64,000 nucleotides of DNA. Source: Nonomuraea thailandensis (GTDB taxonomy: Bacteria; Actinomycetota; Actinomycetes; Streptosporangiales; Streptosporangiaceae). Location: the NCBI RefSeq assembly GCF_024172165.1, contig NZ_JAMZEB010000002.1, forward strand, positions 6,779,501 to 6,843,500. The letters are read 5' to 3'. The position numbers and the translations under genes are program-made. Below, piece after piece: positions 43,776 through 51,564 of the stretch. Numbering within the stretch: the stretch's first letter is position 1; every line of letters starts with the position of its first letter. The notes beneath the pieces were generated by a model. The model saw only the letters and a list, made by a program, of their open reading frames with translations. It was not told the origin of the DNA and made no database searches.

Positions 43776-44433
43776 CACCGTGCGCGCCGTGGCCGCGACG
43801 CCGGCGGCCCAGAGGGTGCTCGCCCTGGACGGGCTGCCCGGCCGCTGGCTGCCGCCGGGATTCGTGGTGGTGCCGCAGCGCGGCGCGGGGCTGGACGAGC
43901 GCCTGGCGGCGGCCTTCGCCGACGCCCACCGGCTGTGTCAGGAGCCCGTCGTGCTGATCGGCATGGACACCCCGCAGGTCACGCCCGCGCTGCTGGGCGA
44001 GGCGGGGCGGGCGCTGGAGCGGCACGACGCGGTGTTCGGCCCGGCGGCCGACGGCGGCTTCTGGCTGCTCGGCCTGCGCCGTCCGGACCCGGCGCTGCTG
44101 CTGGGGGTGCCCATGTCGCATCCGGAGACCGGCAGGCGCCAGCTCGACCGGCTCGAACGCGCCGGGCTGGACGTGCACCGCCTGCCCGTGCTGACCGACG
44201 TCGACACCGCGGCGGACGCCGCCGCCGTCGCCGCCGCCGCGCCCGCCACCCGCTTCGCCGCCGCCGTGGCCTCCATGGCACCCACCACCCGCACCGCCGA
44301 CGCCGTGGCCGCCGCGGCACCCGCCGACCACTCCGCCGCACCTACGGCACCCGCGATCCGCTTCACCGACGCCATCATCGCCGTGGCCCCCGCCACCCGC
44401 TTCACCGCCGCGCCGTGGGAGGTGGACCGGTGA
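43657..44433 (+). CDS. DUF2064 (TIGR04282-type) glycosyltransferase-like protein with Ala-rich tail
   Basis: The protein has about 258 residues. The domain start QIVIIAKEPLPGRVKTRLTP requires a start before the GTG at 43672. The CTG at 43657 (LSHQIVIIAKEP), with GAGGA 8 bases upstream, is proposed. The nucleotidyltransferase-like core contains PVVLIGMDTPQVTP and GPAADGGFWLLGLR. The last 75 residues are a low-complexity extension in which AP-A/T-TRF-like words recur. The function within this glycan cluster is unknown. Confidence 0.82.
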   Translation: MSHQIVIIAKEPLPGRVKTRLTPPYSPAGAAALAEAALRDTVRAVAATPAAQRVLALDGLPGRWLPPGFVVVPQRGAGLDERLAAAFADAHRLCQEPVVLIGMDTPQVTPALLGEAGRALERHDAVFGPAADGGFWLLGLRRPDPALLLGVPMSHPETGRRQLDRLERAGLDVHRLPVLTDVDTAADAAAVAAAAPATRFAAAVASMAPTTRTADAVAAAAPADHSAAPTAPAIRFTDAIIAVAPATRFTAAPWEVDR

Positions 44434-45041
44434 TCGGCGATCTCTACGCCGACGCTCTCGCCGGCGAGAGCGCCGAGATCGAGTACGTCGACGGCTCCCG
44501 CGTGCCGCTGGAGGCCGCGCGCTGGTCCGAGCCGATCGACGGCGACGAGGAGCTGCTGAGCCGCTGCTCCAGCCCCACGCTGGACGTCGGCTCCGGCCCC
44601 GGGCGGCTCACGGTGGCGCTGACCCGGCGCGGGATCCGCTCGCTCGGCATCGACATCACCCCGCGCGCCGTCGCCCTGACCCGCCGCGCCGGAGGGTTCG
44701 CCCTGCTCAGGAACGTCTTCGAGGACGTCCCGCACAGCGGCCGGTGGGCCACCGCGCTGCTCGCCGACGGCAACATCGGCATCGGCGGCAACCCCGCGGC
44801 GCTGCTGCACCGGGTCAGGCACCTCCTGCGGCCGGGCGGCGCCGTCCTGGCCGAGGTCGCGCCGCCCGGGACCCGGAGCCGGGTCGACCGGCTCCGGCTG
44901 CGCCGCGGGCCGCTGGTCGGGCCGTGGTTCGGCTGGGCGACCGTCTCGGCGGACGACGTCCGGCGCGTCGCTCCGGACGCCGGCTTCGCCGGGGCCGACT
45001 GCTGGACCGCCCACGACCGCTGGTTCGCCCGCCTTTCCTGA
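44430..45041 (+). CDS. Class I SAM-dependent methyltransferase
   Basis: The protein has 203 residues from GTG 44430, overlapping the previous stop (GTGA). Motif I is TLDVGSGPGRLTVALTRRG, followed by the acidic end of strand 2 (LGIDITPRAV). ALLADGNIGIGGNP replaces the usual post-motif region and is typical of a small actinobacterial group found beside DUF2064 genes. It is the last gene of the glycosylation cluster. The substrate is unknown. Confidence 0.85.
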   Translation: MIGDLYADALAGESAEIEYVDGSRVPLEAARWSEPIDGDEELLSRCSSPTLDVGSGPGRLTVALTRRGIRSLGIDITPRAVALTRRAGGFALLRNVFEDVPHSGRWATALLADGNIGIGGNPAALLHRVRHLLRPGGAVLAEVAPPGTRSRVDRLRLRRGPLVGPWFGWATVSADDVRRVAPDAGFAGADCWTAHDRWFARLS

Positions 45042-45235
45042 TACGGGCCCGCGGAGCCCGGTGCCCGCCCGTGCCGCAACGGCCGAGAAGGCCGAGCCCG
45101 GCACGTGCCGGGACGGCCGGGAAGGCCGGGTCCGGGCGGCCCCCGTGCGTGCCTGGATCGCCGTGGAATCCGGCCCGGGAGGCCCGGTACGTGCGGGATC
45201 GCCGTGGAATCGCCGAGCGTGTATCGTCGGGAACC
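45042..45235. repeat. Intergenic direct repeats before the WD40 kinase gene
   Basis: GGATCGCCGTGGAATC occurs twice about 42 bp apart (near 45155 and 45197) among GGCCGGG-rich words. The gap also carries the kinase promoter. No gene is seen. Confidence 0.5.
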
Positions 45236-47539
45236 ATGTTCCGCCCCCTCCGTGCCGGCGAGCCGACCCGGCTGGGTGACCACCGCATCATCGCGGGGCT
45301 CGGTGAGGGCGGGCAGGGCGTCGTCTACCTGGCCGAGGACACCTCCGGCGAGCGGGTGGCGATCAAGGTGCTGCATGCCAGGCTGGCGGGCGACACCGAG
45401 GCGCGGGAGCGGTTCTTACGCGAGGTCGACGCGGCCATGCGGGTGGCGGCGTTCTGCACGGCCCGCGTGCTGGACGTGGCGGTCGACGGCGACAGGCCGT
45501 ACATCGTCTCCGAGTTCATCGACGGCCCGTCGCTGGAGGACGCCGTCCGCGAGCACGGGCCCAGGTCGGGAGGGGCGCTCGACCGCATCGCGGTCAGCAC
45601 GGCCACCGCGCTGGCGGCCATTCACCGGGCCGGGGTCGTGCACCGTGACCTCAAGCCGTCCAACGTCCTGCTGGGCCCCGACGGCCCCCGCGTGATCGAC
45701 TTCGGCATCGCGCGCGCGATCGACATGACACTCACCGGCGGCTCGGTGGGCACCCCGACGTACATGGCGCCCGAGGTGATCGCCGGAGAGCCGGCGCAGC
45801 CCGCGTCCGACGTGTTCAGCTGGGCCGTGACCGTGGGCTTCGCCGCGACCGGGCGGCCGTCCTTCGGCCGGGACACGGTGCCGGCGGTGATGTACCGCAT
45901 CCTCAACGCCTCTCCGGATCTGGACGGCGTTCCCGAGGCGCTGCGTGCCCTGCTCGCCCGCTGCCTGGCCAAGGCCCCGCAGGAGCGCCCCACGGCGGCG
46001 GAGGCCCTGCACCTCCTGCTCGGCCATGACCAGACCTCGACCAGGCCCATCGGCTGGCCCTCGGCCGCCCGCCCGGGCACTGCCGCACCGAACCCAGCCC
46101 CACCGAACCCAGCCCCACCGAACCCAGCCCCACCGAACCCAGCCCCACCGAACCCAGCCCCACCGAACCCAGCCCCACCGGGGGCTGCCTCACCGGGCGC
46201 AAGCCCGCCGAACGCGGCCCCACCGGGCGCAATCCCGCCGGGCGCGGCGGGGTCGTGCCCGGCGGCGGCGGCCGCACCGGCCGGAGCTTCGCCGGGTGGA
46301 GCGGCACATGGGTGGAGCCCCACCGCTGTGACGCCGGCCGGTCCTCCTTATGCAGGTCCCGCCGCTCCAGGAACGCCGCCCACGGGTGAGGCGCCGTCCG
46401 CCGCCCCCCGCAGGCGGTCCAAGCTCGTGGTGGTGGGCGCGGCGGCCTCCGTGGCGGTGCTCGTGAGCGTGATCGTGGTGGCCCTGCGGTGGGGAGAAGG
46501 CGGCGCTCCGACGGCGTCCAGACCCTCGGCCGGGACGACGGCCGTCGCGCCGTCGGTGACCCCCAGCGCCACCGCCCGGCCGTACGGCAGGAGGTTCGGC
46601 AGGGCCACGCTCGGCGGCGAGGTCAACACGGTGGCGGTGAGCACCTACGACGGGCAGCGCGTGGTGCTGGCCGGCAGCACCAAGGGGGTGGCCAAGGTGT
46701 GGAAGTTCGACACGCGCGCCGCCGAGCTGGCCAAGGTGCAGAACTCCGGCGGCGAGGAGACGGGCGCCGCCATCGACGTCGGCGAGGTGGACGGGGAGGC
46801 GGCCACGTTCAGGCGGCTGCAGAACGGCGGGGTCGTCGTCTCCGGCGCGGAGGGCGACGAGCCGCTCGGCCCCACCTACCAGGGCCACCAGCGGATCGTC
46901 TACGCGCTCGCGCCCGTGCAGGTGTCGGGCAGGACGGTGGTCGTCAGCGGCGACGAAGCCGGAAAAATCCATGTATGGGACCCGAAGACGGGCAAGGACT
47001 TCGGGCCCCAGCCCGAGGCGGCGGGCGGCGACCCGGTGTTCGGCGTCGCGACCGGCACGATGGACGGGCATCCGTTCGCGGTGGTCGCGGCGGCCGACGA
47101 CACCGCGCGGGTGTGGGACCTGGAGACCGGCGCCATGGGCGCCACCTTCCGAGGCCACGGCAACGACGTCTTCGCCGTGGCGACCGCCGTGATGGACGGC
47201 GGCCCCGTCGGGATCAGCGGAGGGGCCGACCACAAGGTCCGCGTCTGGGACCTGCGCGACGGCAAGGAGCTCACCTCGTTCTCCGGCCACACCGCCGAGG
47301 TCGCCTGCCTGGCGGTGGGCAGGGTGAAGGGCCGCGCGGTGGTCGCCTCCGGCGCCTTCGACGGGACGATCCGCGTCTGGGACCTGCGCAGCGGCGAGCA
47401 GCTCGGCGACCCGCTGAAGGTCCCGGGCGCCCGCGTCTACTCGGTCACGGTCGCCGAGGACGACGGGGAGTCGTGGCTGGCCGCCGGCGACCGCGACGGC
47501 AACATCACCGCCTGGACCCTCGGCCCGGCCTCCCCCTAG
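45236..47539 (+). CDS. Receptor Ser/Thr kinase with WD40 domain
   Basis: The protein has 767 residues. The kinase domain (about 17-265) is complete: GLGEGGQGVVYLAE, VAIKVL, HRDLKPSN, DFGIARAI and GTPTYMAPE. A proline-rich linker with six NPAPP-type units and further Ala-Pro segments leads to a membrane helix (LVVVGAAASVAVLVSVIVV, near 400). The outside part is a WD40-type propeller with IHVWDPKTG, ARVWDLETG, VRVWDLRDG and IRVWDLRSG. It is a paralogue of the 9.7-15.5 kb array but stands alone. The ligand or partner of the propeller is unknown. Confidence 0.9.
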   Translation: MFRPLRAGEPTRLGDHRIIAGLGEGGQGVVYLAEDTSGERVAIKVLHARLAGDTEARERFLREVDAAMRVAAFCTARVLDVAVDGDRPYIVSEFIDGPSLEDAVREHGPRSGGALDRIAVSTATALAAIHRAGVVHRDLKPSNVLLGPDGPRVIDFGIARAIDMTLTGGSVGTPTYMAPEVIAGEPAQPASDVFSWAVTVGFAATGRPSFGRDTVPAVMYRILNASPDLDGVPEALRALLARCLAKAPQERPTAAEALHLLLGHDQTSTRPIGWPSAARPGTAAPNPAPPNPAPPNPAPPNPAPPNPAPPNPAPPGAASPGASPPNAAPPGAIPPGAAGSCPAAAAAPAGASPGGAAHGWSPTAVTPAGPPYAGPAAPGTPPTGEAPSAAPRRRSKLVVVGAAASVAVLVSVIVVALRWGEGGAPTASRPSAGTTAVAPSVTPSATARPYGRRFGRATLGGEVNTVAVSTYDGQRVVLAGSTKGVAKVWKFDTRAAELAKVQNSGGEETGAAIDVGEVDGEAATFRRLQNGGVVVSGAEGDEPLGPTYQGHQRIVYALAPVQVSGRTVVVSGDEAGKIHVWDPKTGKDFGPQPEAAGGDPVFGVATGTMDGHPFAVVAAADDTARVWDLETGAMGATFRGHGNDVFAVATAVMDGGPVGISGGADHKVRVWDLRDGKELTSFSGHTAEVACLAVGRVKGRAVVASGAFDGTIRVWDLRSGEQLGDPLKVPGARVYSVTVAEDDGESWLAAGDRDGNITAWTLGPASP
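46088..46177 (+). repeat. 15-bp tandem repeat in the kinase linker
   Basis: The 15-bp unit CCGAACCCAGCCCCA is repeated six times with almost no variation and encodes the pentapeptide PNPAP. It keeps the frame and looks recently expanded. Confidence 0.85.
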
Positions 47540-47548
47540 CCGACCGGC

Positions 47549-48907
47549 TCATCCGGCCACCTCGAACAGCGCGTTGAGCTGCTGGTTGAGAGGGGTGAGC
47601 GAGGAGGCGGGGGCCTCGCCGAGGAAGAGGGCGTCCAGGGCGGGCCGCATCAGGGCGGTGATGTCGGCCGCGTTCGAGGTCACCGGCAGGGGGAACGTGG
47701 TGCCGTCCCTGATGTGGTCGGTGAAGGCCGACACGTCCAGGTTCCGCTCGTTCCTGTTGTACTCGATCGCCAGCTCGGTGCCCGCCGGCCGGGCGGGGAA
47801 CACCACGCCGGTCCGGCCGATGATGTTCTGGCACTGCTCCCCTGACAGGAACTTCACCCACTTCGCGGCGTTCTCCGGCTGCCTGGAGAACGTCGTGATG
47901 GAGTCGGCCAGGCCGTTGAACATGGAGGCCCGCTTCCCCGTCGGCCCGATCGGGGTCGGCGCCACGCCGATGTCGAGCCTCTTGCCGCTCGCGTCGGTGA
48001 GCCTGGTGAACGACGAGATCGTCCACGAGCCGCTCAGGCCCATCGCGGCGATGCCGGACTGGATCTGCGTGTCGGCGGTGATCGCGTTGTTGCCGCCGAT
48101 CGCGGCGAAGTTCGCCATGTAGCCCTTGCTCACCAGGCCGAAGTACCAGCCCAGGGTGTCCTGCACGACCGGGTCGTCCAGGTTGAAGCGGGTGCCCCAG
48201 GGGTTCTGGTCGGTGGCCTGCCAGCCGGCGCTGCCGGTGAAGGCCGACCACTGCGTCTGCCCCCAGTTGTCGCCGCCGCTGCCGTTCGCGGCCAGCCCGT
48301 ACGTCTTGACCTTCGTCCGGTCGAAGCCGGGCTCGTCGCCGCGCACGCCGTTCCTGTCGATGGTCAGGCGGGCGATCGTCTTCTCGAAGGTGCCGCCGTC
48401 GCGCGGGTTCCAGGTCAGCTCGTCCAGGGTGGCCGGGTCGATGCCGGCGGCCCTGAGCGCGGCGGCGTCGTAGAAGATCGCGATGGTGTCCCAGTCCTTC
48501 GGGGCGCCGTACCGCTTGCCGTCCTTGCCCTTCCACAGCGCGGCCAGGCCCTCCTGGTAGTCGGAGTCCTTGATGTCGCTGGTGGGGCCGAGGTCGTCGA
48601 GCGGGCGCAGCACCTGGAGGTCGACGAACTGGGGGAACTTCGCGAGCTGGTCGGTGAAGACGTCGGGGGCGGTGTCGGCGATGAAGCTGGCGGTCAGCTT
48701 GGACCAGTACTCGTCCCAGCCGTACTGGGAGATGTGGATGCGCAGGCCGGGGTTCTGCTGCTGGAAGGCGTCCGCGCACTTCTGGTAGCCGGGCTGCTGG
48801 GCGGAGTCCCAGAGCCAGTATTCGATGGTGCCACCGGCGCCGCCGCTGCCGCCGCCACCGCAGGCGGTCGTCAGCAGGAGCGCGGTCAGGAGGAGTCGTC
48901 TGAGCAT
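47549..48907 (-). CDS. Sugar ABC transporter solute-binding lipoprotein
   Basis: The protein has 452 residues. The N-terminus MLRRLLLTALLLTTACGGGG is a lipoprotein signal with lipobox TTAC. The body is a family 1 extracellular solute-binding protein: IEYWLWDSAQQPGYQ, IADTAPDVFTDQLAKFPQFVDLQ-type lobe, MGLSGSWTISSF and a C-terminal MRPALDALFLGEAPA. Its ATG overlaps the MalG-type permease stop (ATGA). It is unusual in being the last gene of the importer operon rather than the first. An ATPase is not encoded here and is probably the shared MsiK type. Confidence 0.9.
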   Translation of the reverse strand: MLRRLLLTALLLTTACGGGGSGGAGGTIEYWLWDSAQQPGYQKCADAFQQQNPGLRIHISQYGWDEYWSKLTASFIADTAPDVFTDQLAKFPQFVDLQVLRPLDDLGPTSDIKDSDYQEGLAALWKGKDGKRYGAPKDWDTIAIFYDAAALRAAGIDPATLDELTWNPRDGGTFEKTIARLTIDRNGVRGDEPGFDRTKVKTYGLAANGSGGDNWGQTQWSAFTGSAGWQATDQNPWGTRFNLDDPVVQDTLGWYFGLVSKGYMANFAAIGGNNAITADTQIQSGIAAMGLSGSWTISSFTRLTDASGKRLDIGVAPTPIGPTGKRASMFNGLADSITTFSRQPENAAKWVKFLSGEQCQNIIGRTGVVFPARPAGTELAIEYNRNERNLDVSAFTDHIRDGTTFPLPVTSNAADITALMRPALDALFLGEAPASSLTPLNQQLNALFEVAG

Positions 48908-49836
48908 CACTTGATCCCGCTGAAGCCGATGGAGTTGACGATGCGGCGCGCGAAGACGAAGAACAGCAGCAGCATGGGCAGCGCCGCCACCAGGGTGGCC
49001 GCCATCAGGCCCGCCCAGTCGGGCCCCGCCTGCGGCTTCTGCGACTTGAACACGCCGAGGGCCACGGTGAGCACGCGCGAGTTGTCGGTGTAGCTGACCA
49101 TGAGCGGCCAGAAGTACTCGTTCCAGGAGGTGATGTAGGTGAGGATCGACAGCGTGGAGATCGGCGCCGCCGAGATCGGCAGGATGAGCCGGAAGAAGAT
49201 CCGCGTCTTGGAGGCGCCCTCGACCAACGCGGCCTCCTCGACCTCGCGCGAGATGCCGAGGAAGAACTGGCGCAGGAAGAACACCGCGAACGGCGTCATC
49301 AGCATGCTGGGCAGCGCGATGCCGAGCACGGTGTCGATCAGGCCGAGCTCCTTGATGAGCACGAAGTTGGGCAGCAGGGTGAAGATCGCGGGGATCATCA
49401 GGCCGGCCAGGAAGACGGCGAAGACCTTCTCGCGGTGACGCCAGCGCAGCCGGGCGAAGGCGTAGGCGGCCATCGCGGAGAAGAACACCTGCCCGGCGGT
49501 GACCAGCGTCGCCACCAGCACCGAGTTGAGCAGGTAGCGCCAGAACGCGATCGGCTGCCCCGCGCCGCCCGCGTCGATCGCCTCCTGCCCGGTCTGGAGG
49601 CCGAAGACGCGCTCGAAGCCGCCCCACGAGAATTGCACGGGCAGCAGGCTGTCGCCGCCCGCGTAGAGCGCGTTGTTGTCGGACAGCGCGGTCCGCAGCA
49701 TCCAGTAGAACGGGAACAGGCTGGCGATCATCACCAGGATCATGAACGCCCAGGCGAGGGCGCGGCGCGGGCTGAACGGCGGCTTCGGCGGCGGTTTGCG
49801 GGCGTCGCTCGCGGCGGGCGCGGTCACGGTCGCCAT
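48907..49836 (-). CDS. Sugar ABC transporter permease, MalG-type
   Basis: The protein has 309 residues with six membrane helices. The binding-protein-dependent permease signature EEAALVEGASKTRIFFRLILP (EAA loop) sits before the fifth helix. NSVLVATLVTAGQVFFSAMAAYAFARL precedes it. The start lies 1 bp after the MalF-type stop, and its own stop overlaps the binding-protein start. It forms the importer channel with the MalF-type partner. Confidence 0.9.
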   Translation of the reverse strand: MATVTAPAASDARKPPPKPPFSPRRALAWAFMILVMIASLFPFYWMLRTALSDNNALYAGGDSLLPVQFSWGGFERVFGLQTGQEAIDAGGAGQPIAFWRYLLNSVLVATLVTAGQVFFSAMAAYAFARLRWRHREKVFAVFLAGLMIPAIFTLLPNFVLIKELGLIDTVLGIALPSMLMTPFAVFFLRQFFLGISREVEEAALVEGASKTRIFFRLILPISAAPISTLSILTYITSWNEYFWPLMVSYTDNSRVLTVALGVFKSQKPQAGPDWAGLMAATLVAALPMLLLFFVFARRIVNSIGFSGIK

Positions 49837-49837
49837 G

Positions 49838-50755
49838 TCACCCTCCCGCCAGGTCGGAGGTGCCGGCCCGGGTCAGCCGGTACTGCACGAACGTGATGAT
49901 CATCAGGACGACCAGCAGCGCGACGGACATCGCCGAGGCGTAACCGAACTGGAAGCGGCTGAAGGCGACCTCGTAGATGTAGTACTGCAGCACCCTGGAG
50001 GAGTCGACCGGCCCTCCCCTGGTCGTGATCGCGACGGTGTCGAACACCTGGAACGAGCCCACCACGCTGATGATCAGCACCACCGCCATGACGGGCCTCA
50101 GCAGCGGCAGCGTGATGCTGCGGAACATGCGCAGCTCGCCGGCGCCGTCCATGCGGCCGGCCTCGTACAGGGTCTCCGGGATCGTCTGCAGGCCGGCGAA
50201 GATCAGCAGTGCGGTGTAGCCGACGTGCCGCCACACGTTGATCAGCGCCATCGTCGGGATGACCCAGGCGGAGTCGGCCAGGAAGCCGATCCGGTCCATC
50301 CCGATCAGCTCCAGCACCTTGTTGCCGATGCCGAGCTGGTAGTCGAGGATCCACAGGAAGACCAGCGCCGCGACGACGTTCGAGACCAGGTACGGCGTCA
50401 GCACCATGCCGCGCAGCCACGTCTTGCGCGTCAGCCGCTGCATCATGACCGCGATGACCAGCGCCAGCGCCGTCTGGACGGCGATGTTGACGACCACGTA
50501 GTACACGGTCACGGCCAGCGCGTTCCAGAACACCGGGTCCTGGAGCATGCGCACGTAGTTGTCGAACCCGGTCCAGCGCGCGGGGGTGAGCAGGTTGAAC
50601 CTGGTGAAGCTCAGGTAGATGCCCCGCAGCGTCGGCCAGAGCAGGAAGACCAGGAAGCCGATCAGCGCGGGAAGGATGAACAGGAGCGCCAGCCGGGTGT
50701 CGTCTCGCGCTCGTCTGGCGGTGCCGGTCGTCGCCGGCCTGGTGGGGGTGGCCAT
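49838..50755 (-). CDS. Sugar ABC transporter permease, MalF-type
   Basis: The protein has 305 residues. ATG 50755 is chosen because GGAGG lies 5 bases upstream. Six membrane helices and the EAA loop (LYEAGRMDGAGELRMFRSITLP) identify it. The early LLWPTLRGIYLSFTRF is typical of the MalF/UgpA group. It is the first gene of the three-gene importer. A LacI-type palindrome lies about 90 bp upstream. Confidence 0.9.
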   Translation of the reverse strand: MATPTRPATTGTARRARDDTRLALLFILPALIGFLVFLLWPTLRGIYLSFTRFNLLTPARWTGFDNYVRMLQDPVFWNALAVTVYYVVVNIAVQTALALVIAVMMQRLTRKTWLRGMVLTPYLVSNVVAALVFLWILDYQLGIGNKVLELIGMDRIGFLADSAWVIPTMALINVWRHVGYTALLIFAGLQTIPETLYEAGRMDGAGELRMFRSITLPLLRPVMAVVLIISVVGSFQVFDTVAITTRGGPVDSSRVLQYYIYEVAFSRFQFGYASAMSVALLVVLMIITFVQYRLTRAGTSDLAGG

Positions 50756-50840
50756 GGTGCCTCCTTCGCGGTCACCGTAGACCCTCCTGCGGGCGGTTTC
50801 TACCCCGTGCTGCGCGTTCGACCGATTCTCCCGGCTTACC

Positions 50841-50854
50841 GGCAAGCGCTCGCC
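50841..50854. promoter_or_regulatory. LacI-family-like operator before the sugar importer
   Basis: GGCAAGCGCTCGCC is palindromic at 12 of 14 positions around a central GC, the pattern of LacI-family sugar repressor sites. It lies 86 bp upstream of the MalF-type start. No LacI gene is in the window. Confidence 0.45.
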
Positions 50855-50881
50855 GTCCGCCCTTGAAACCCGATCGCGCCG

Positions 50882-50950
50882 TCAGCGGCCGGTGGAGCCG
50901 TCGAGCTGCTCGCGGAGGATGTCGGCGTGACCTTCTCGTCGGCGCCCGTC
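50882..50950 (-). pseudogene. Remnant of a DinB/DUF664-like protein C-terminus
   Basis: The minus strand ends with REGHADILREQLDGSTGR before a stop at 50882. This closely resembles the conserved C-terminal GHADLLREAIDG words of DUF664/DinB-type thiol-dependent proteins. Upstream in this frame the sequence is not domain-like and there is no start signal, so only the tail of a lost gene seems to remain. Confidence 0.4.
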
Positions 50951-51063
50951 GGCGGGGGCTTGGGCGTCCTCGGAGGAGCGTCGCGGCGCGCAGGACGAAG
51001 ACCCTACGCGAGCAATGACACATTCACCCTGCGTCATACATCCCTGGCACAGATACTCAGGAG

Positions 51064-51369
51064 GTGAGCACTGCATCCCCCGAAAGAGGCAAGTGGTTCG
51101 AACACGCCCTTGAATGGGAGTCGGACCCCGAACATGGCGAACGGCCCGCACGCTGCCTGGTCACCCGGATAGCCGAGACCGTCAGCTCAGCGCTTCCCCA
51201 GGTGTGCTACCGGCGCGTGGACGACCCGGGCGGGCACCGTCCGAGCTCCATCGACATCGATCTCTTCGACCACATCCTGCGTCGCTGGCTCACCGCCGAA
51301 GAAGCCGAGCTGGCCGGAAGGCAGGCCCGCTTCCTCCGCAACGGCCACCTCCCCTCGGATCTCACCTGA
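51064..51369 (+). CDS. Conserved-looking hypothetical protein, 101 residues
   Basis: The GTG start at 51064 lies 7 bases after GATACT and would be leaderless. The AGGAG just before it is too close to act as a ribosome site. The product is soluble and acidic to neutral, with WFEHALEWESDPEHGERPAR, SIDIDLFDHILRRWLTAEEAELAGRQARFLR and no signal or membrane segment. The composition is protein-like throughout. I do not recognise the family and the neighbours give no hint. Confidence 0.65.
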   Translation: MSTASPERGKWFEHALEWESDPEHGERPARCLVTRIAETVSSALPQVCYRRVDDPGGHRPSSIDIDLFDHILRRWLTAEEAELAGRQARFLRNGHLPSDLT

Positions 51370-51564
51370 GCACCCGGAAGATCGACTTTCACTATGGGTG
51401 AAAAGGAGGTGACAATTCGCAGCACTTGCCGCAATGTTGGGAGTCGTCGATGAGTTTCGTCAGCGGTGCCGGTCAGTTTGTGTATGACCACGACTTCATG
51501 TGAGACCGAAGGCCGCGAGACCGGCCGTGACCGCATAGTGTCCGACAGCCCCGATCGAGGTGCC

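Larger units (their letters stand above)
50756..51063. other. 308-bp gap with a sugar operator and a gene remnant
   Basis: The gap contains the importer promoter side (50756-50860) with a LacI-like operator, then a minus-strand coding remnant at 50882-50950, then the leaderless promoter of the next gene (GATACT at 51051-51056). No intact gene is seen. Confidence 0.5.
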
